NCBI RefSeq assembly: GCF_900105385.1 | Contig: NZ_LT629772.1 | Span: 3,782,001-3,846,000, forward strand | Source: Microlunatus soli | Lineage (GTDB): Bacteria; Actinomycetota; Actinomycetes; Propionibacteriales; Propionibacteriaceae | Direction: 5' to 3' | Length of the DNA stretch: 64,000 nucleotides | Translations under genes and position numbers: made by a program | Notes under the pieces: model-generated | The model's input: the letters and a program-made list of their open reading frames with translations, nothing else | What the model was told of the DNA's origin: nothing | Database searches by the model: none | Shown here: positions 1 through 7,466 of the stretch, piece after piece | Layout of the letters: every line of letters begins with the position of its first letter | Numbering within the stretch: position 1 is the first letter of the stretch

Positions 1-1
1 G

Positions 2-1009
2 AAGAAGACGAGGCTCGGAGTAGCCGCAGTTGCGGTCGTCAGTGCGCTGGCGCTTGCCGCCTGTGGCGCGTCGAATACCGGGGGAACCCCTGCCGGTGGT
101 GGTGACGCCGGCGGCAGTGGCAAGGACGACATGGCGAGCAAGTACGCCAAGTGTGATGTGACTGACGGAGTCAAGGACGCGTCGTCGACCAAGATGGCCG
201 CTGGTGAGGACAAGAAGGTCACGATCACGGCGTTCAGTGGGTGGGCCGAGTCTGCTGCCACTGCCTACGTGATGAAGGACGTGCTAAACAAGAAGGGCTA
301 CCAGGCGGAGGTCGAGACGCTCGATGCCGCGCCGGCTTTTACCGCGGTTGCACAGGGTGACTACGACGTCCTCAGCGACGTGTGGCTGCCCAGCACGCAC
401 AAGGCCTACATCGACAAGTACGGTGACAAGATGGAGCCCCAGGGCTGCTGGTTCGACGCAGCGACGATCGAGGTCGCCGTCCCTGCTTACTCGCCGGCGA
501 AGTCCATCGGTGATCTGAAGACGATGGCCGACAAGTACAACAACGAGATCATCGGCATCGAACCCGGCGCCGGCGAGACGAAGACGATGAAGGAAGCCAC
601 GATCCCCAAGTACGGCTTGGATGATCTTCAGTTCAAGACCTCGTCGACGTCTGCGATGCTGCAGTCACTCGATACCGCGTACAAGTCGAAGAAAAATGTC
701 GCCGTGACCCTGTGGTCCCCGCACTGGGCGTACTCGAAGTACGACCTGCGCAAGTTGGAGGACCCCAAGGATGCGATGAGCGGCAAGGAAGGCATCTGGA
801 ACTTCTCCCGCACCGGATTCAGCAAGGATCATCCGCTGGCCTCGCAGTTGTTCAAGAACCTGACGTGGCCGGAGGACGACCTCAACTCGCTGGAGAACCT
901 GATGGTCGGCAAGTACGACAACAAGAATCCCGACAAGGCTGTCCAGGAGTGGCTGAAGGACAACCCGGATTTCGAGGACCAGCTGGTCTCGGGACAACTG
1001 AAGAAGTAG
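2..1009 (+). CDS. Glycine betaine/proline-type ABC transporter substrate-binding lipoprotein (5' partial)
   Basis: Extracytoplasmic binding protein of the OpuAC/ProX type, expected to capture glycine betaine or a similar quaternary amine for an ABC importer. The frame is open from base 2 and reads a basic start, a hydrophobic run and the lipobox L-A-A-C (Cys at visible codon 21), so only the first codon or so is missing. A Gly/Ser-rich linker follows, then the OpuAC domain with the family motif D-V-W-L-P-S-T-H (Trp at visible residue 128) and a W-S-P-H-W segment, both plausible parts of the aromatic ligand cage. The visible protein is 335 residues. A second copy follows directly. No permease or ATPase is in view downstream, so transporter partners, if linked, lie upstream of the window. 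Ligand identity is inferred from the family. Confidence 0.88.
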   Translation, partial: KKTRLGVAAVAVVSALALAACGASNTGGTPAGGGDAGGSGKDDMASKYAKCDVTDGVKDASSTKMAAGEDKKVTITAFSGWAESAATAYVMKDVLNKKGYQAEVETLDAAPAFTAVAQGDYDVLSDVWLPSTHKAYIDKYGDKMEPQGCWFDAATIEVAVPAYSPAKSIGDLKTMADKYNNEIIGIEPGAGETKTMKEATIPKYGLDDLQFKTSSTSAMLQSLDTAYKSKKNVAVTLWSPHWAYSKYDLRKLEDPKDAMSGKEGIWNFSRTGFSKDHPLASQLFKNLTWPEDDLNSLENLMVGKYDNKNPDKAVQEWLKDNPDFEDQLVSGQLKK

Positions 1010-1044
1010 CACGCTGACCCGTTCGACGGGCCAAGCGCAGCAGG

Positions 1045-1090
1045 AGGGGGCCGTGTCGGCAGGACGCCGATCCGGCCCCCTTTGCTTTGC
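1045..1090 (+). terminator. Rho-independent terminator between the two betaine-binding protein genes
   Basis: Nine-base inverted repeat (AGGGGGCCG at 1045-1053 pairing with CGGCCCCCT at 1073-1081) with a 19-nt loop, followed by the T-rich stretch TTTGCTTTGCT. It sits 36 bp after the first gene's stop and ends 32 bp before the next start, so the two paralogs are probably separate or only partly co-transcribed units. Confidence 0.7.
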
Positions 1091-1121
1091 TCAATCACCA
1101 ACAGACTGCGAAGGCAGTGGG

Positions 1122-2141
1122 ATGACAACAGAAGGAATACACAAGGCACGCACTGTGATCGTCGCGATGGCCGCGGCGACGGCGCTCCTGGTGAGCGGCT
1201 GTAGCGCCTCCAACACCGGTGGCCAGGAAGTCGGTGGCGGCAGTAGTGACAAGGGTTCCGGAGACATCGCGAGCAAGTACGCCGATTGTCAACCTGGCGA
1301 AGGAGTCAAGGACACCGCGTCGATGAAGATCGGTGCCGACGAGGACAAGAAGATCACGATCACCAAGTTCGCCGGCTGGGCTGACGGTGCAGCCAACGCG
1401 CACCTGATGAAGGCGATCCTCGACAAGGCCGGGTATCAGACCGAGGTCAAGACCCTTGACGCCGCGCCGGCATACACGGCCGTGGCGCAGGGCAACTACG
1501 ACGTCATCACCGATGCGGAACTGCCTAGTACACACAAGGCCTACATCAACAAGTACGGCGACAAGCTCGAGCCACAGGGCTGCTGGTATGACAATCCGAC
1601 GATCGAAATTGCGGTGCCGACGTACTCGCCCGCGAAGTCGATCGGCGATCTGAAGACGATGGCTGGCAAGTACAATAACGAGATCATCGGTATCGAGGAC
1701 GGTGCCGGCGAGACTCAGACGATGCAGGACAGCACGATCCCGAAATATGGGTTGCAGGATCTAGAGTTCAAGACGTCGTCGAGCGCAGCCATGCTCCGCG
1801 CACTGGATACTGCCTACAAGCAGAAGAAGAACGTCGCCGTCACGCTGTGGACGCCGCACTGGGCCTACCAGAAATACGATCTGCGCAAGCTGGAGGACCC
1901 GAAGAAGGCGATGAGTGCCAAGGAGGGTCTCTGGGACTTCACCCGGACGGGCTTCGGCAAGGACCATCCGCTTGCTGCGCAGCTGATGCACAACATGGTC
2001 CTGGACGAAGATCAGATGGTGGAGTTGGAGAGCGTGATGGTCGAGAAGTACGGCGACAAGAACCCCGACAAGGCGGTCGCCGAGTGGCTAAGCAAGCACC
2101 CGGACTTCGTCGATAAGGTGGCCAGTGGGGGATTTGCGTAG
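1122..2141 (+). CDS. Glycine betaine-type binding lipoprotein paralog with altered binding motif
   Basis: Second OpuAC-type substrate-binding lipoprotein (339 aa), clearly a duplicate of the preceding gene and aligning along its whole length. The ATG chosen gives a short basic n-region (H-K-A-R), a hydrophobic core and the lipobox L-V-S-G-C (Cys27); an earlier in-frame ATG at 1053 lies inside the upstream terminator hairpin and is unlikely. The oddity is the ligand motif: the sister protein reads D-V-W-L-P-S-T-H, this one D-A-E-L-P-S-T-H, so a family-conserved Trp is Glu at residue 133, while the W-T-P-H-W segment is kept. This suggests a changed ligand or affinity rather than simple redundancy. 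Function as a binding protein is well supported; the ligand is not. Confidence 0.87.
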   Translation: MTTEGIHKARTVIVAMAAATALLVSGCSASNTGGQEVGGGSSDKGSGDIASKYADCQPGEGVKDTASMKIGADEDKKITITKFAGWADGAANAHLMKAILDKAGYQTEVKTLDAAPAYTAVAQGNYDVITDAELPSTHKAYINKYGDKLEPQGCWYDNPTIEIAVPTYSPAKSIGDLKTMAGKYNNEIIGIEDGAGETQTMQDSTIPKYGLQDLEFKTSSSAAMLRALDTAYKQKKNVAVTLWTPHWAYQKYDLRKLEDPKKAMSAKEGLWDFTRTGFGKDHPLAAQLMHNMVLDEDQMVELESVMVEKYGDKNPDKAVAEWLSKHPDFVDKVASGGFA

Positions 2142-2567
2142 TAGACGAGCTCTGGGCTAGGTCGGGGTCCATCGAGCTGGGAGGTCGAGAGCCGTGGCTC
2201 AACGTGGGACAGGATCGGGTGATCGTCGATCTCGAACACCGACGCTCCCCTCGGCTCTCATGCGACCTGCATCCACGCCCAACTACAGCGCGGGCAGTCA
2301 TTGACTCGACTCGCTCGAAGCGATACAAGGCATTGCAGGTGCGCTCCAAACGGTCGGAGTTGGATCTCCAACTATCAAATTCGCAACTAGACTCAAATAG
2401 TCTACCTCTTGACTTCGGATCTGTATCTGTATCGTGCGTAATGTGCGACGTATTGGGTTGGTCGAGTCTCGCTGAGCTCGAATATTTCAGCGTGAGCGAT
2501 CACAGATTGTGTGTTGCACACGGCGGTGCCGAAATTCAGCATCGCGCGCACGAGGAGATGGGATTTC
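2142..2567. other. 426-bp intergenic region, AT-richer, with a palindrome
   Basis: No convincing gene on either strand. The stretch is noticeably richer in A/T than its neighbours. It contains the perfect palindrome AGTTGGA-TC-TCCAACT at 2358-2373, a possible operator, and further on a TTGACT hexamer at 2409-2414 followed by several TATC/TAAT-like hexamers that could serve the small secreted protein gene at 2568. The exact promoter is not resolved by eye. Confidence 0.45.
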
Positions 2568-2801
2568 ATGCATCGAGCGTTCCCGAAAGTTGTTGCCGGG
2601 GTGGTGGTTGCGGCAGTGTCGCTGGTTCTGTCGGCTCCCGCAGCTTCGGCTTCCACAATGTACGACACAGGGAAGAGATTTGAGTCTGCCCTAGGGTGTG
2701 ATCAAACAGGCCGAGGACTTGTTGCCACGCATGACAATTGCGTCGGTTACTGGTGCATGTACATATCATCGCGCTATCACCTTGTAGTCGAAGTGCGATG
2801 A
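2568..2801 (+). CDS. Small secreted cysteine-containing protein, paralog 1
   Basis: Unrecognised 77-aa protein. The ATG at 2568 is preceded by GAGGAG about 10 nt upstream and begins a classical Sec signal peptide (basic M-H-R-A-F-P-K start, hydrophobic core, A-A-S-A-S cleavage region near residue 28); longer in-frame starts would put the signal inside the protein. The mature part, about 48 residues, has Cys44, Cys58 and Cys63 and ends in a Tyr/Val-rich segment. It shares C-D-x-[ST]-G-R and a Y-x-C ... R-Y-x-L-x-V pattern with the next gene, 44 bp downstream. A small extracellular effector, bacteriocin-like peptide or envelope protein are all possible; nothing in the sequence decides. No immunity or export gene is adjacent. 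Confidence 0.6.
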   Translation: MHRAFPKVVAGVVVAAVSLVLSAPAASASTMYDTGKRFESALGCDQTGRGLVATHDNCVGYWCMYISSRYHLVVEVR

Positions 2802-2845
2802 GGGCGCCGTTTTGATCGCGCATAATCAATGAAAGGTCTGGGTAC

Positions 2846-3139
2846 ATGAAGAGGAATAGTAAGGGTGCTGCGCGATTGATTGTGTCTGGCGCTGCGGCAT
2901 TGGTTGCGGCGTCTGGGATTACGTTGGCAAACGCGCCCGACGCTTCAGCGGCCGCATGGCGATCGTTCGAGACCCATACGACTGCGATATCGTGTGACAA
3001 GTCTGGCCGATATTGGGTCAATGATTACAAGAGGTGGCTCTCCGGCCCGGGCTACTATGTCGGATACAGCTCCTACTCCTGTCTCAGCGACAATCATGGA
3101 AGATACCGGCTGTATCTGTATGGCCTAGTGATCGAGTGA
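2846..3139 (+). CDS. Small secreted cysteine-containing protein, paralog 2
   Basis: Unrecognised 97-aa protein with a Sec signal peptide: M-K-R-N-S-K n-region, hydrophobic residues 11-29 and an A-S-A-A cleavage region near 33-37. An AAAGGT ribosome-binding site lies upstream of the ATG. The mature part is about 60 residues, rich in Tyr, Ser and Gly, with two cysteines (Cys50, Cys79). Cys50 starts C-D-K-S-G-R, matching C-D-Q-T-G-R of the preceding protein, and the C-terminal Y-S-C ... R-Y-R-L-Y-L matches Y-W-C ... R-Y-H-L-V-V. A single disulfide after export is likely. Tandem arrangement and shared motifs indicate duplication followed by divergence. Base composition is lower in G/C than the surrounding genes. 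Confidence 0.65.
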   Translation: MKRNSKGAARLIVSGAAALVAASGITLANAPDASAAAWRSFETHTTAISCDKSGRYWVNDYKRWLSGPGYYVGYSSYSCLSDNHGRYRLYLYGLVIE

Positions 3140-3263
3140 GATGGCGTGCTGCTGACGTCTGATCGAAGAGTCGTGGGCTGAGGGCCGGGAGGTCGGCGGA
3201 CGGGGCAGCGTCTGGGGTGTGAGTCAGGCCTTCGGCCCCGAACCCCTCGGCAGACGGATGGGC

Positions 3264-3284
3264 CTCACCGGATGATCCGGTGAG
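3264..3284. promoter_or_regulatory. Perfect 9-bp inverted repeat between secreted protein and TetR genes
   Basis: CTCACCGGA at 3264-3272 and TCCGGTGAG at 3276-3284 are exact reverse complements around a 3-base centre. It lies 124 bp after the small-protein stop and about 20 bp before the TetR promoter. It could be a terminator stem (no T tract follows) or an additional regulator site. Confidence 0.4.
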
Positions 3285-3303
3285 CCGATGCCCGATCATC
3301 AGA

Positions 3304-3342
3304 TTGAGACGAATTCGTCTCATTTGGTACGCTTTCGTCTCG
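3304..3342 (+). promoter_or_regulatory. TetR-MFS promoter with overlapping 18-bp palindromic operator
   Basis: TTGAGA (3304-3309) and TACGCT (3328-3333), spaced 18 bp, form a good -35/-10 pair, and the GTG start follows the -10 by 8 nt, which implies a leaderless transcript. The -35 and spacer are covered by the perfect palindrome TGAGACGAATTCGTCTCA (3305-3322), and its half-site TTCGTCTCG is repeated at 3335-3342 over the transcription start. Binding of the encoded TetR protein here would block its own operon; autoregulation is inferred. Confidence 0.7.
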
Positions 3343-3899
3343 TGAGTCCCGAGATCAAGCACCAAGCCACGCTGCGATCCGCGGCCGAGCTGCTGGCCCG
3401 GCATCCGGGCGCCGGCACCGACGAGATCGCGCGGTCGGCGGGGATCAGCCGGGCAACGCTGCATCGGCAGTTCGCCAATCGCGACGTACTGATCGATGCC
3501 CTGGAGGACCTCGGCATCCGTGAGATCGAGGCCGCGCTGGACGCGGCCAGGCTGGACGACGACCGCGCAGCGGACGCGCTGCGACGGTTGGCCGACGCGG
3601 TCGCACCGTCGGCCGGTCTGCTGGCGTTCCTGATGTCCCAGGCCCAGCTGTGGGATCGCAGCGACCCCAATCCGGGCTGGGATCGGATCGACCATCGGGT
3701 CCAGGACCTGTTCCGCCGCGGTCAGCGAGACGGTGACTTCCGGATCGACCAGAATCCGGTCTGGTTGGCCGAAGCCGTCTACGGCCTGATCAGCTCGGCG
3801 GCCTGGTGCATCCACACCGGTCTGGTCGGCCAGGCCGAGTTCCCGACCATGATCGTCGACCTGCTGCTGGACGGTGTCCGCCGTCAGGAGGGCTCGTGA
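3342..3899 (+). CDS. TetR/AcrR family transcriptional regulator
   Basis: Probable repressor of the exporter gene that follows. The 185-aa product starts with GTG directly behind the promoter; an in-frame ATG at 3288 lies upstream of the -35 element and cannot be used. The N-terminus holds a TetR-type helix-turn-helix (about residues 10-55: A-T-L-R-S-A-A-E-L-L ... T-D-E-I-A-R-S-A-G-I-S ... L-H-R-Q-F), and the rest is an alpha-helical ligand domain with no recognisable ligand signature. The stop overlaps the exporter start by four bases (GTGA), so the two are translationally coupled. The substrate that relieves repression is probably exported by the neighbour. Confidence 0.85.
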   Translation: MSPEIKHQATLRSAAELLARHPGAGTDEIARSAGISRATLHRQFANRDVLIDALEDLGIREIEAALDAARLDDDRAADALRRLADAVAPSAGLLAFLMSQAQLWDRSDPNPGWDRIDHRVQDLFRRGQRDGDFRIDQNPVWLAEAVYGLISSAAWCIHTGLVGQAEFPTMIVDLLLDGVRRQEGS

Positions 3900-5440
3900 C
3901 GACCTCGACAACAGGAGTCCCCGAGCTGACCCGCGGCCGCCGGTGGATCGCGCTCTCGGTGCTGGCGCTGGCGGTCCTGTTGATCGCCGTCGACGCCACC
4001 GTGCTCGCCATCGCCACCCCGTTCCTCAGCGAGGATCTGGAGCCGACCGGCGTCCAACTGCTCTGGATCGGGGACAGCTACGGCTTCGTGATCGCCGGTC
4101 TGCTGGTGTCGATGGGCAGCCTCGGCGACCGGATCGGTCGCAAGAAGCTGCTGCTGATCGGCGCCTCGGCCTTCGGGCTGATCTCCATCCTGAACGCCCA
4201 CGCGCCGACCGCTGAGGTGATGATCGCGGCGCGTGCGTTGCTCGGTGTCGCCGGCGCCACCCTGATGCCGTCCACGTTGGCGCTGATCCGCAACATCTTC
4301 TCCGACCCGGCCGAGCGCACCGTCGCGATCGGCGTCTGGGGTGCGATGTCGTCCGCCGGGATGGCGATCGGCCCGATCCTCGGCGGAGCGCTGCTGGAAC
4401 ACTTCTGGTGGGGATCGGTGTTCTTGATCAACGTGCCGGTGATGGTGGTGCTGGTGATCGCCGGCATCCGGCTGCTGCCCGAGTCCAAGGCCACCCGGGC
4501 CGGCGCCTGGGACCTGCCCAGCGTGCTGCTGTCGCTGGTCGGCATGTTCGGCGTGGTGTACGCGATCAAGGAACTCTTCGCCGTCGGTCCACGACTCGAC
4601 ATCCTGCTCGCAGCGGTCGTCGGGGTCGCCGCACTCGCGGTCTATCTGCGTCGGCAGCGACGGCTGGAGAACCCTCTGCTCGACCTCAGCCTGTTTGCCA
4701 ATCGGTCGTTCAGCGCGGCGGTGCTGGCCGATCTGCTGGCGATCCTCGGCCTGTCCGGCCTGGTGTTCTTCCTGTCCCAGTATTTCCAGCTGGTGCAGGG
4801 ATATCGGCCGCTGCTGGCCGGGCTGGCCGAGCTGCCGTCGGTGGTCGGCGCGATCGTCTTCGGGCTGCTGGCCGGCCGGGTCGGTCGGCTGATCGGCGTC
4901 CGGGTCGGCATCACTGTCGGGCTGATCGCGCTGAGTCTGCCGATGGCGGCGTTGATCTTCGTCGGCCCGCACACGGCCTATCCGGTGCTCGGCCTGCTGA
5001 TGTTGATCGTCGGCTCCGGCGCCGGTCTGACCTTCACCCTGACCGCCGACCTGATCCTGACCAGCGCCCCGGCCGAGCAGGCCGGCGCCGCCAGTGGAGT
5101 CTCGGAGACCGCGTACGAGCTGGGCGGTGCGCTCGGCATCGCGCTGATCGGCTCCGTGGTCACCTCGGTGTATCGCGGCTTCACCGCTCCGGCCGGTGTG
5201 CCGGCAGCGGTGGCCGACGCCGCCCGCGAATCACTGGGTGGTGCGGTGCACGCGGCAGCCGGCCTACCGGACGGCCTCCGCAGTGCTCTGCTGGAAGCCG
5301 CCCGAACGGCGTTCACCGACGGACTCCGCTACGCCGGCCTGGCCGGCGGCCTGGTGCTGCTGCTGGCGGCGATCGTCGTCGGCCTCGCGATGCGGACCAC
5401 CGCCCGCGAGACCGAACCGGATCGCACTACCAGATCTTGA
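3896..5440 (+). CDS. MFS transporter, DHA2 (EmrB/QacA-type, about 14 TM) drug:proton antiporter
   Basis: Inner-membrane proton-driven exporter of the 14-helix drug family, 514 aa. The GTG start overlaps the TetR stop and is preceded by a strong AGGAGG site, which rules out longer in-frame starts inside TetR. Visible family features are the acidic residue in TM1 (L-I-A-V-D-A-T), motif A after TM2 (G-S-L-G-D-R-I-G-R-K-K), a Pro/Gly-rich TM5 motif (G-P-I-L-G-G-A-L) and hydrophobic segments through the C-terminus. Coupling to a TetR regulator is the usual arrangement for inducible efflux of toxic compounds. The last 14 bp overlap tail-to-tail with the peptidase gene on the other strand. Substrate unknown. 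Confidence 0.9.
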   Translation: MTTSTTGVPELTRGRRWIALSVLALAVLLIAVDATVLAIATPFLSEDLEPTGVQLLWIGDSYGFVIAGLLVSMGSLGDRIGRKKLLLIGASAFGLISILNAHAPTAEVMIAARALLGVAGATLMPSTLALIRNIFSDPAERTVAIGVWGAMSSAGMAIGPILGGALLEHFWWGSVFLINVPVMVVLVIAGIRLLPESKATRAGAWDLPSVLLSLVGMFGVVYAIKELFAVGPRLDILLAAVVGVAALAVYLRRQRRLENPLLDLSLFANRSFSAAVLADLLAILGLSGLVFFLSQYFQLVQGYRPLLAGLAELPSVVGAIVFGLLAGRVGRLIGVRVGITVGLIALSLPMAALIFVGPHTAYPVLGLLMLIVGSGAGLTFTLTADLILTSAPAEQAGAASGVSETAYELGGALGIALIGSVVTSVYRGFTAPAGVPAAVADAARESLGGAVHAAAGLPDGLRSALLEAARTAFTDGLRYAGLAGGLVLLLAAIVVGLAMRTTARETEPDRTTRS

Positions 5441-7418
5441 CTCGCTGGTCCTCGGCCAGCCAGAGGGCATCGTCCTCGGTCACCTCGAACGCTTCGTAGA
5501 ACTGGCCGATGTTGCGCACGATCTGATTGCAGCGGAACTCGGCAGGGGAGTGCGGATCGGTGGCCAGCCGCTGGATCACGGCTTCGGTCCTGATCTTGGT
5601 CTGCCAGATCGCGGCGTAGCTGAAGAACAGCCGCTGGTCGTCGGTCAGCCCGTCGACCGGCTCAACCTGCTTGCCCTGCAGGGAGATCTTGTATGCCCGG
5701 TAGGCGATCGACAGCCCACCCAGATCGCCGATGTTCTCCCCGATGGTCAGCGCACCGTTCACGTGGTGGCCGGGCGTCTGCTCGGGTTCCAGGGCGTCGT
5801 ACTGTGCGATCAACGCCTTGGTGCGCTGCTCGAAGGCGTCGCGGTCGTCGTCGGTCCACCAGTTGATCAACCGGCCGTCACCGTCACAGGTGGATCCTTG
5901 ATCGTCGAAGCCGTGGCCGATCTCGTGACCGATCACCGCACCGATGCCGCCGTAGTTGACGGCATCGTCGGCGTCCTCGTTGAAGAACGGCGGCTGCAGG
6001 ATCGCTGCCGGGAAGACGATCTCGTTGCGCAGCGGGTGGTAGTAGGCGTTCACCGTCTGCGGGGTCATGAACCACTCGTCCGGGTCGACCGGCTTGCCGA
6101 TCTTGCTCAGCACCCAGTCCAGCTCGAACTGGTGAGCCCGGATCACGTTGCCGATCAGGTCGCCCGGCTTGATCTCCAACGCCGAGTAGTCCCGCCACTT
6201 GGCCGGGAAGCCGATCTTCGGACGGAACTTGGCCAGCTTGTCCAGCGCCTTGGCCCGGGTCTCGTCGGTCATCCAGTCCAGCTCGCTGATCGATTCGGAG
6301 TAGGCAGCGATCAGGTTGGCGACCAGGACGTCCATCCGTTCCTTGGCGACCGAGGAAAAGTGCCGATCGACATAGATCTTGCCGACCGCCTCGCCAAGCG
6401 CTCCCTCGACCAGGGCGACGCCTCGCTTCCAGCGTTCCTTGTTGGTCGGGATGCCGTTCAGCACCGTGCCGTAGAAGCGGAAGCGTTCATCGACGAACTC
6501 GCTGGACAGGTACGGCGAGAAGTTGCTGATGATCTTCCAGGCCGCCCAGGACTTCCAACCGGCCAGCCGTTCGGTGGCGATCAACTTCGCCGCCTCGGCG
6601 AAGAACGACGGCTCCTGCACGATCACGGTCGCGAAGGCCGATTCGTCGATGGCGGCGGTCTCCAGGAAGGTCCGCAGCCCCAGGCCCGGTGCCGACCCGT
6701 CCAGCTCCTCCAGCGTCATCGGGTTGTAGGTGGCGCGCATGTCGCGGCGCTTGACCCGATCCCAGTGCAGGGCGGCGATGTCGGTCTCCAGCTGGACGGC
6801 CAACCCGGCCTGCTCCGCCGCGTCGGGAAAACCGGCCAACTCGAAACTCTTGGTCACGTGCTCGAGATAGCCGGCGCGGATCTCGGCGTACTCGTCCTCG
6901 CGGTAGAACGACTCGTCGGGCAGCCCGATCCCGGACTGGGCGGCAAACATGATCATCTTCTTCGGGTCGCCGGGATCGGCGTCGCTGTCGAAGTCGAACA
7001 GTCCGGACACGCCGGTCCGGGCGAAGCGGCCGAGCAGCCGGACCAGATCGTCGGTGGTCGCCACCTGCTGCACCTCGGCCAACAGCGGCCTGATCGGCTC
7101 GGCGCCGACGGCCTCGACGGCGTCGGTGTCGACGAAGCTGGCGTACAGCATCGCGATCTTGCCGTCGTCACTGGTCGGGTCGAGGGTGCCCGGATCGTCG
7201 CCGGACAGGCCGGTGATGATGTCGTTGACCGCCTTCTCCGCCTCGTCCCGGAGCTTGATGAACGAGCCGGTCATCGGTTGGTCGTCGGGGATCTCCGCCG
7301 ACTTCAGCCAGCCGCCGTTGACGTGGCCGAACAGGTCGTCCTGTGGACGGACGTCGGCGTCGACGCCGGAGAGGTCGAGAGCGGGAACGGGCTGATGGGT
7401 CTGGGCAGCTTCGGTCAC
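5427..7418 (-). CDS. M13 (neprilysin/PepO) family zinc metallopeptidase
   Basis: Zinc endopeptidase of the neprilysin family, 663 aa, the usual length for actinobacterial M13 enzymes. Zinc and catalytic motifs are present: H-E-I-G-H at 498-502, with E-N-I-G-D-L-G-G starting at Glu561 giving the third zinc ligand, plus a substrate-binding N-A-Y-Y-H-P upstream. No signal peptide or membrane anchor is visible at the N-terminus (M-T-E-A-A-Q-T-H), so unlike eukaryotic relatives it is probably cytoplasmic, or exported non-classically. The GTG start follows a TAGCAT -10-like hexamer (7425-7430) by six nt, indicating a leaderless mRNA. It is divergent from the first aldo/keto reductase. Confidence 0.92.
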   Translation of the reverse strand: MTEAAQTHQPVPALDLSGVDADVRPQDDLFGHVNGGWLKSAEIPDDQPMTGSFIKLRDEAEKAVNDIITGLSGDDPGTLDPTSDDGKIAMLYASFVDTDAVEAVGAEPIRPLLAEVQQVATTDDLVRLLGRFARTGVSGLFDFDSDADPGDPKKMIMFAAQSGIGLPDESFYREDEYAEIRAGYLEHVTKSFELAGFPDAAEQAGLAVQLETDIAALHWDRVKRRDMRATYNPMTLEELDGSAPGLGLRTFLETAAIDESAFATVIVQEPSFFAEAAKLIATERLAGWKSWAAWKIISNFSPYLSSEFVDERFRFYGTVLNGIPTNKERWKRGVALVEGALGEAVGKIYVDRHFSSVAKERMDVLVANLIAAYSESISELDWMTDETRAKALDKLAKFRPKIGFPAKWRDYSALEIKPGDLIGNVIRAHQFELDWVLSKIGKPVDPDEWFMTPQTVNAYYHPLRNEIVFPAAILQPPFFNEDADDAVNYGGIGAVIGHEIGHGFDDQGSTCDGDGRLINWWTDDDRDAFEQRTKALIAQYDALEPEQTPGHHVNGALTIGENIGDLGGLSIAYRAYKISLQGKQVEPVDGLTDDQRLFFSYAAIWQTKIRTEAVIQRLATDPHSPAEFRCNQIVRNIGQFYEAFEVTEDDALWLAEDQRVKIW

Positions 7419-7451
7419 GAATCGATGCTACAAGGAGCCACGGCGAGGTCG

Positions 7452-7466
7452 TACGATGCCGGGCAT
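7452..7466 (+). promoter_or_regulatory. -10 element and leaderless start of aldo/keto reductase 1
   Basis: TACGAT at 7452-7457 is followed seven bases later by the ATG at 7465. The same arrangement, TACGAT-gcccgtc-ATG, occurs at 8591-8606 in front of the duplicate gene, so promoter and start were duplicated with it. An earlier in-frame ATG overlaps the -10 and would not be in the mRNA. Confidence 0.6.
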
